Assembly: GCA_963575745.1 (NCBI GenBank)
Contig: CAUYUJ010019348.1
Span: forward strand, 351,001 to 411,000
DNA length: 60,000 nt
Source of the DNA: Prorocentrum cordatum
Lineage: Eukaryota; Sar; Dinophyceae; Prorocentrales; Prorocentraceae
Direction: 5' to 3'
Shown: piece after piece, positions 55,100-60,000 of the stretch
How the letters are laid out: the number at the start of each line of letters is the position of its first letter
Numbering within the stretch: position 1 is the first letter of the stretch
Made by a program: the position numbers and the translations under genes
The notes under the pieces: model-generated
The model's database searches: none
What the model saw: the letters and a program-made list of their open reading frames with translations, nothing else
Told to the model about the DNA's origin: nothing

Positions 55100-55860
55100 C
55101 TGGACCTGGACAGGGGGTTTCGCGAGGTGTCGGACCGTCCAAAGATGGCCCAAGACGGCTCCAAGAGGGCCTCGGAGAGGCCAAGATGACCTCCAACATG
55201 CCCGAGATAGCTCAAGATGCCTCAAGATGGATCCCCAGATGCTCCAAGAGGCCCCAAGATCGCCCCAAGACGACTCCAAGAGGCCTCCGAGACTTCCAAC
55301 GAGACCCCCCGAGAGGCCAAAATCCTTCAACAACCTAATGAAAATCAATGTTTTTTGCTTTCTCGCCTTTTCGCTTCCGATGGCCATTCGAGGCGTCAAG
55401 ATGGCTCCAAGATGGCCCAAGAGGGCCCCAAGAGGGGCCCAAGATGGCCCTAAGACGGCCCCAAGAGCGCCCAAGAGCGCTCCAAGAGGGGCCCAAGAGG
55501 CGATTTTAGGCGCTCTAGAGGGGCAAGGCGAATCCGGACCTTCCCTTTCTTTGATCGATCTCCTCCAAGATGGCCCCAAGAGCGCCCCCAAGGCCCCCAA
55601 GAGCGCCCCAAGAGGGCCCCAAGAGGCACCCAGGAGGCCCCAAGAGGCCCCGAAGAGGCCCCCAAGAGGCTCCCAAGAGACCCCCAAGAGGCCTCAAGAG
55701 GCTCCCCGAGGCACCCAAGACGCTTCAAGAGGCCTCCGGGAACGCCAAGACGCTCCCAAGACGCCCTAAGAGGCCTTCAGGACGCTCCCAAGAGACATCC
55801 GAAGAGACTCCGAGAGGCATCCAAGAGGCCTCTGGCCATTCTGCTCGCCCTTTTCCCCAT
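55100..55860. repeat. CCAAGAGGCC-type degenerate repeat field
   Basis: Variants of CCAAGA(G/T)GGCCCCAAGAGG repeat across 700 bp with no fixed period. Both strands stay open (PRRPQEAPKRPPRG on plus, LGALLGPSWAPLGALLG on minus), which is a property of the repeat and not evidence of a protein. Confidence 0.85.
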
Positions 55861-55869
55861 CCTCCTCCT

Positions 55870-56030
55870 CATTCCCGTCCTGCTGCTGCTCCTCCTCCTC
55901 CTCCTCCTCCTCATCCGCCTATTGCTCCTCCTCCCTCCTCCCTCCTCCCGCTCCCCCTCCTCCTCCTTCATTTCCTCCTCCTCCTCCTCCTCCTCATCCT
56001 CCTCCGATTCCTCCTCCATCCTCGCCGTCT
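55870..56030. repeat. (TCC)n tract
   Basis: Imperfect TCC with CAT and GAT interruptions. Confidence 0.9.
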
Positions 56031-56126
56031 TGGGTAAGACGGGTTCCCCAGCCCTTTGTTACTCTGTATGCTCCCTCACTTCCCTGATCACCTCCATTCG
56101 CCTGGGCATCGTTACTGGATTTTTTT

Positions 56127-56132
<6 letters not shown>

Positions 56133-56165
<33 letters not shown>
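56133..56165. repeat. Poly(T)-(TA)n microsatellite
   Basis: Twelve T (from 56121) followed by about 16 TA dinucleotides. Confidence 0.9.
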
Positions 56166-56167
<2 letters not shown>

Positions 56168-57157
56168 CCGCAGGCGGAAGCACCGGCGGCGAGCAGTCAC
56201 GGTCGGGCTGCGGCCGCGACTAAATTCCCGGGCGCGCGCGGGGCCGCGGATCAGGCGGCAAAGCAGCGGCAACCCAGGGCGTCTGAGAGGCCAGGCGGTC
56301 GTGCAATCCCAGGGAGTCTGATAGGTCAGTCACCTGAGGCGGTCGTGCAAGCTGCAACCCAGGGAGTCTGAGAGGTCAGCCATCTGGGCGAGCCAGGCGC
56401 GGCCAAAATGGCGCGCAGTGCGTTCCAGGCCGTGATCGTGTCGAGACAACCACGGGGTAGGGAACGATCTCCGTGCGGGAAAGTCAATCCAGGGAGTCTG
56501 ACGGGTATGGGCAGACAGAAACTGGTGACGTCGTCCAGCAGGAGGTGATTCTGACAGCGCCAGCGAACCGTCGCAGCATCAGAAACGCATCCACGCAAGG
56601 GGAAGCCTAAGGCCGAGCAGGCAAAGGCAAGACCCAACCACTGCTGAGCGATGCGCCTGCGTTCAGAGGACCAGCCATCTAGTCTGGACGCAGCAGGGGT
56701 ACACGGGTAACCAATCTGTGAGAACGCGAGGCCGCTCGGGAATGGACGCGCACCGAACAACAATGTGACTTAGCGCCAGGCGACCCGCACAACCATGTGA
56801 AGAAACGCTCGAAGGACAGCAACCGTCGTATACCCAAGACAGCAAGTCCCTCACAGTCACAGAGTCCCACGGAGATCCGCACACCTGAATGCGCGGGAGA
56901 GTAACGAAGAAGGACTGAGGACCGAGTGCCCGTCATACTCCGAAACCGTGCGGCAGCCAGGGTAGTGACGCACCGCATCGGTAGGCGGCGCTAATCGGGT
57001 GAGGTCATCGGCCCAGTCGGAGCGGGGCGCAGGCGGACCAGGTGAGCCTTCCGCACGTTCGGCGTAACGACCCGCGACGCTGGACTGCCCGTCCATCCGT
57101 GTCTCGCGTTGCTCCCAGGAGAACGAGGTAGGCACGGCTGAAGGCCGTGGTAACTTG
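56166..57157. other. Region with short direct repeats, no supported gene
   Basis: CCCAGGG(A/C)GTCTGA recurs at about 56273, 56309, 56359 and 56490, the first three followed by an AGGCCAGG/AGGTCAG-like context. A CACGGC-TGAAG-GCCGTG hairpin lies at 57133-57149. Open frames are not convincing. Confidence 0.55.
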
Positions 57158-57753
57158 GAGATCCCAAGGAGTTGAGCGCAGGTCTGGGGACGGGGCGAAA
57201 ACCGCCAGGTCGTCGGCCACATGGCTGCGCGCCAGGCTTGGCATGGCAGGGTGAAAACAGCTACAGTGGGGCCAGGGGCCACTGTGGCCACGCGCAACAC
57301 GAAATTGCAGTGTGGACGGTATTGCTGGCACACGTACTCGGGTCCAAAGGCAGGGTGCGCGCGTGCCGGGAGGGGCGGCAGAATGCCGCAAGCGGGTCTG
57401 TAGGCCAAAGCGCGGCTGAAGGCCGCTGTCTGATAGAGCACGGCTGAAGGCCGTAAAAAACTTTCAGAGCCCAGGGGGTTGAGCGCAAATCTGGGGACGG
57501 GTCGAAAACCGCCGGGTCGTCGGCCACAGAGCTGCGCGCCAGGCGGGGCCTGGCAGGGTGAAAACAGCTACAGTGGGGCCACTATGGCCACACGCAACAC
57601 GAGATTGCGACGTGGACGGTATTGCTGACACACACACGCACACACACGCACACTTGGGTCCAAAGGCAGGAAGTGCGCGTACCAGGAGGGGCGGCAGGAT
57701 GCCGCAAGCTGGTCTGTAGTCCAAGGAGCGGCTGAAGGCCGCTGTCTGATGGG
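57158..57753. repeat. Tandem ~300-bp duplication
   Basis: 57158-57440 and 57464-57745 match closely (both contain GGGTGAAAACAGCTACAGTG and GGGCGGCAG(A/G)ATGCCGCAAGC). A (CA)n-like tract (57630-57655) is unique to the second copy. Each copy ends in a TGAAG-loop hairpin. Confidence 0.85.
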
Positions 57754-57844
57754 GGGTCCCAGGGTTCAGGCGCGTCTTAAGCGCGTCTCGGGAACACATA
57801 GCAATGCAACCGAGCAGGATGGACCGCGCTCAAAGCCAAGAAGA

Positions 57845-60000
57845 TCGACCCCCTCGCAGCTGAAGGCTGCTCCTCTCGGTCAAGATGCGTCCTCGTCCAC
57901 TCCTGCTGTCTCGCACGGTGCTCCCCGGGTTAAAGGGGCGTCTTTGTCGGGAGGAGGCTGGTCTCCGACCGCGGGCGCTCCCTCAGCAGCCCCCCCACCT
58001 GTCGCCGCGATACTGTTGCCAGGGGGGGGGCAATGGGATCCGAGGTGGTGGCGGACAGCCCCGGCGACAGGCAATGTGATAGCTTGAGCTCGTGCCAAAC
58101 GCTGAAAAGAAACCAGATGTATCGACAGCCCCAGGCTTTGCAAGTAATGGGCTCCGTATCGACCGTCGGCCACGGGGATGGCCTCGGAGGCGCTGGCTGG
58201 AGGGTCGGTGCCGGTCGCAAACACGCGCCCGTCTGCGGCCCGCACGCGCGCACGCTCCGGTGTGAACTCCTGACCCTCGATTCTGCGAGGAGGCTCGGGA
58301 TAACCTCCAGCATCCGCTCGGGGAGGCGTCGTGGAACTCTTTTCGGGAGGAGGCTGGTCACCGACTGCGGGTGCTCCCTCAGCAGCAATCCCACCTGTCG
58401 CCACGATGCTGTTGCCAGGGGGGGAGCAATCCCACCTGTTGCCACGATACTCCCGACTGTCAAGAATTTCCTCTTCCAACCCACTATCGTCGTCGTGGTC
58501 GTGGTCGTGGTCGTGCTCGTGGTCGTGGTCTGCGACGCTCTCGGCGTCCGTGGGCATCGTCCCTGATTCTCGAGCTGAAGGCTCGTCCCTTCTGGAGCTG
58601 TGAGATACGCCTTGGAGACTCGAGCTGAAGGCTCGTCCCGCCTGTGACTCCCGAGCTGAAGGCTCGTCCCGTCTGCGACTGTCAAGAAGCTTCCTCCTCC
58701 AACCCCCTATCGTCGTCGTGGTCGTGGTCGTGGTCGTGCTCGTGGTCGTGGTCGTCGCCGTCGTCGTCGAGGCGACGGCGACCGTGGAGGTCGTCGTCGG
58801 CGGCGTCGGCGTCGTGGTGGTCAGGCTGCCCAGGGAGCTGATTGGCTGAAGTCTTTGGTTCTCGAGCTGAAGGCTCGTCCCTTCTGAAGCTGTGAGATAC
58901 GCATGTGGAGACTCCACCATCCGCTGGGGGAAACGTCGTGGACCTCTTGTCGGGGGGAAACTGGTCTCCGACCGCGGGCGCTCCCTCAGCAGCACCCCCA
59001 CCTGTCGCCACAATGCTGTTGCCAGGGGGGGAGCGATGGGGTATGAGGTGGTGGCCGACGGCCCCGGCGACTGGCAATGTGATTGCTTGAGCTCGCGCCG
59101 CTTGCCTGCACCACCCGCTCGGGGAGGCGTCGTGGAACTCTTCTCGGGAGGAGGCCGGTCACCGACTGCGGGCGCCCCCCCAGCAGCAATCCCACCTGTC
59201 GCCGCGATGCTGTTGCCAGGGGGGGAGCAATGGGCTACGACCTCGCAGCTGAAGGCTGCTCCTCTCTGTCTGGACGCGTCCAAGGGAGGGTGGTCGGCGG
59301 AGTGTGGGCGTGAGCCAATGGGATGTGGATCGGGGACGTGGGCGGACTGCGCTCGGTCCACCCACCCATCGTCAACGCTGCCGCCCCAATGGGCAGCCTC
59401 AAGCACGGGCCGTCCACCCTCGTTGTACAGGCTCCTGGGCCGATCTTCGAGAAAGCCGCCGTCGCTCATGACCGCGCAGTCTCTGCGGCGCTCTCGGCGT
59501 CCGTGGGCGTCGTCTCTGGTTCTCGAGCTGAAGGCTCGTCCCTTCTGAAGCTGTGAGATACGCCTTGGAGACTCGAGCTGAAGGCTCGTCCCGCCTGTGA
59601 CTCCCGAGCTGAAGGCTCGTCCCGTCTGCGATTGTCAAGAATTTCCTCTTCCAACCCACTATCGTCGTCGTGGTCGTGGTCGTGCTCGTGCTCGTGGTCG
59701 AGGTCGTCGTCGTCGTCGTCGAGGCGACGGCGTCCGTGGAGGTCGTCGTCGGCGGCGTCGGCGTCGTGGTGGTCAGGCTGCCCAGGGAGCTGATTGGCTG
59801 AAGTCTCTGGTTCTCTCTGGTTCTCGAGCTGAAGGCTCGTCCCTTCTGAAGCTGTGACGCGCGCCTGTGGAGGCCCCGCCATCCGCTCGGGGAAACGTCG
59901 TGGACCTCCTGTCGGGGGGAAACTGGTCTCCGACCGCGGGCGCTCCCTCAGCAGCACTCCCACCTGTCGCCACAAAGCTGTTGCCAGGGGGGGAGCAATG
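57845..60000. repeat. Complex repeat block with TGAAG-loop hairpins
   Basis: A module with CTCCGACCGCGGGCGCTCCC and GCTGTTGCCAGGGGGG recurs near 57945, 58340, 58945, 59140 and 59905. Between modules lie (GTCGTG)n tracts (58490-58535, 58710-58775 and 59660-59710) and hairpins with arm CGAGC or GCAGC around TGAAG. A 529-codon open frame on the minus strand (59469-57880) spans the block and reads the hairpins as RRDEPSARE; I consider it more likely a repeat effect than a gene. Continues past the right window edge. Confidence 0.8.

Noticed and set aside
57880-59469. 529-codon minus-strand open frame over the hairpin block
   Set aside because: It is built of repeated modules and hairpins (RRDEPSARE) whose spacing happens to keep one frame open; no recognisable domain.

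Overview
The window looks like nuclear DNA of a dinoflagellate. The evidence is indirect but agrees: frames in two duplicated genes are restored by 60-110 nt introns, mostly GC-AG with an AG|G junction; a truncated copy of the dinoflagellate spliced leader (TTTGGCTCAAG) sits at the 5' end of a retroelement; genes lie head to tail on one strand; and the dominant repeats are reverse transcriptase (RT) elements with G(V/I)RIGEA-type motifs ending NPGP/HPGP and a C-terminal restriction-like endonuclease, a type I associate with dinoflagellate genomes. There is no sign of prokaryotic organisation (no operons, ribosome binding sites, IS or CRISPR). I found no rRNA or tRNA gene.

1-23.3 kb (all minus strand): two head-to-tail units of about 9.85 kb. 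Each unit holds an intron-bearing gene ('gene G') followed by a family I retroelement. Unit A (1-5042) is cut by the left window edge. Unit C/B (5043-11293 plus 18578-21845) is split by a second, apparently full-length element of family II (11294-18571), whose borders can be read by comparison with the uninterrupted unit A. Upstream of unit C lies another gene with Cys/His clusters ('gene H', 22109-23219).

23.3-35.3 kb: little coding signal. It holds a field of GGCC-type palindromes, (TA)n, many (TCC)n/(GGA)n tracts, homopolymer G/C runs, GACTGA and GCATTGCATA repeats, two small inverted-repeat elements, and a very GC-rich block.

35.3-45.3 kb (plus strand): degraded RT fragments. One RT reading frame is interrupted precisely at 37988/44878 by a 6.9-kb segment with 32-bp terminal inverted repeats. 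The segment carries a CCCCCTCTG-TGA hairpin inside each end, two more inside, four minus-strand coding blocks, and more than ten short palindromes whose stems vary together around a constant TGNT-type loop. This is the best candidate here for an undescribed system.

45.3-54.2 kb: a satellite-like tandem unit with 22-bp repeat arrays, into which a nearly intact 4.0-kb element (48005-51997, minus) has inserted; an empty copy of the target lies at about 46.98 kb. A 5'-truncated relative (53055-54165) follows.

54.2-60 kb: an unidentified degraded coding fragment, a field of CCAAGAGGCC-like repeats, a 300-bp tandem repeat, and larger repeats carrying at least 14 hairpins with an invariant TGAAG loop.

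How the parts work together: the RT elements share one plan. On the coding strand they run from an N-terminal membrane segment with a Thr/Pro-rich stalk, through NPGP-type motifs, an N-terminal conserved region, RT (YLDD) and endonuclease, to a stop codon set next to a (TCC)n tract, a short conserved tail and poly(A). Most other sequence appears to be a by-product of their insertion, of local duplication and of palindrome spread.
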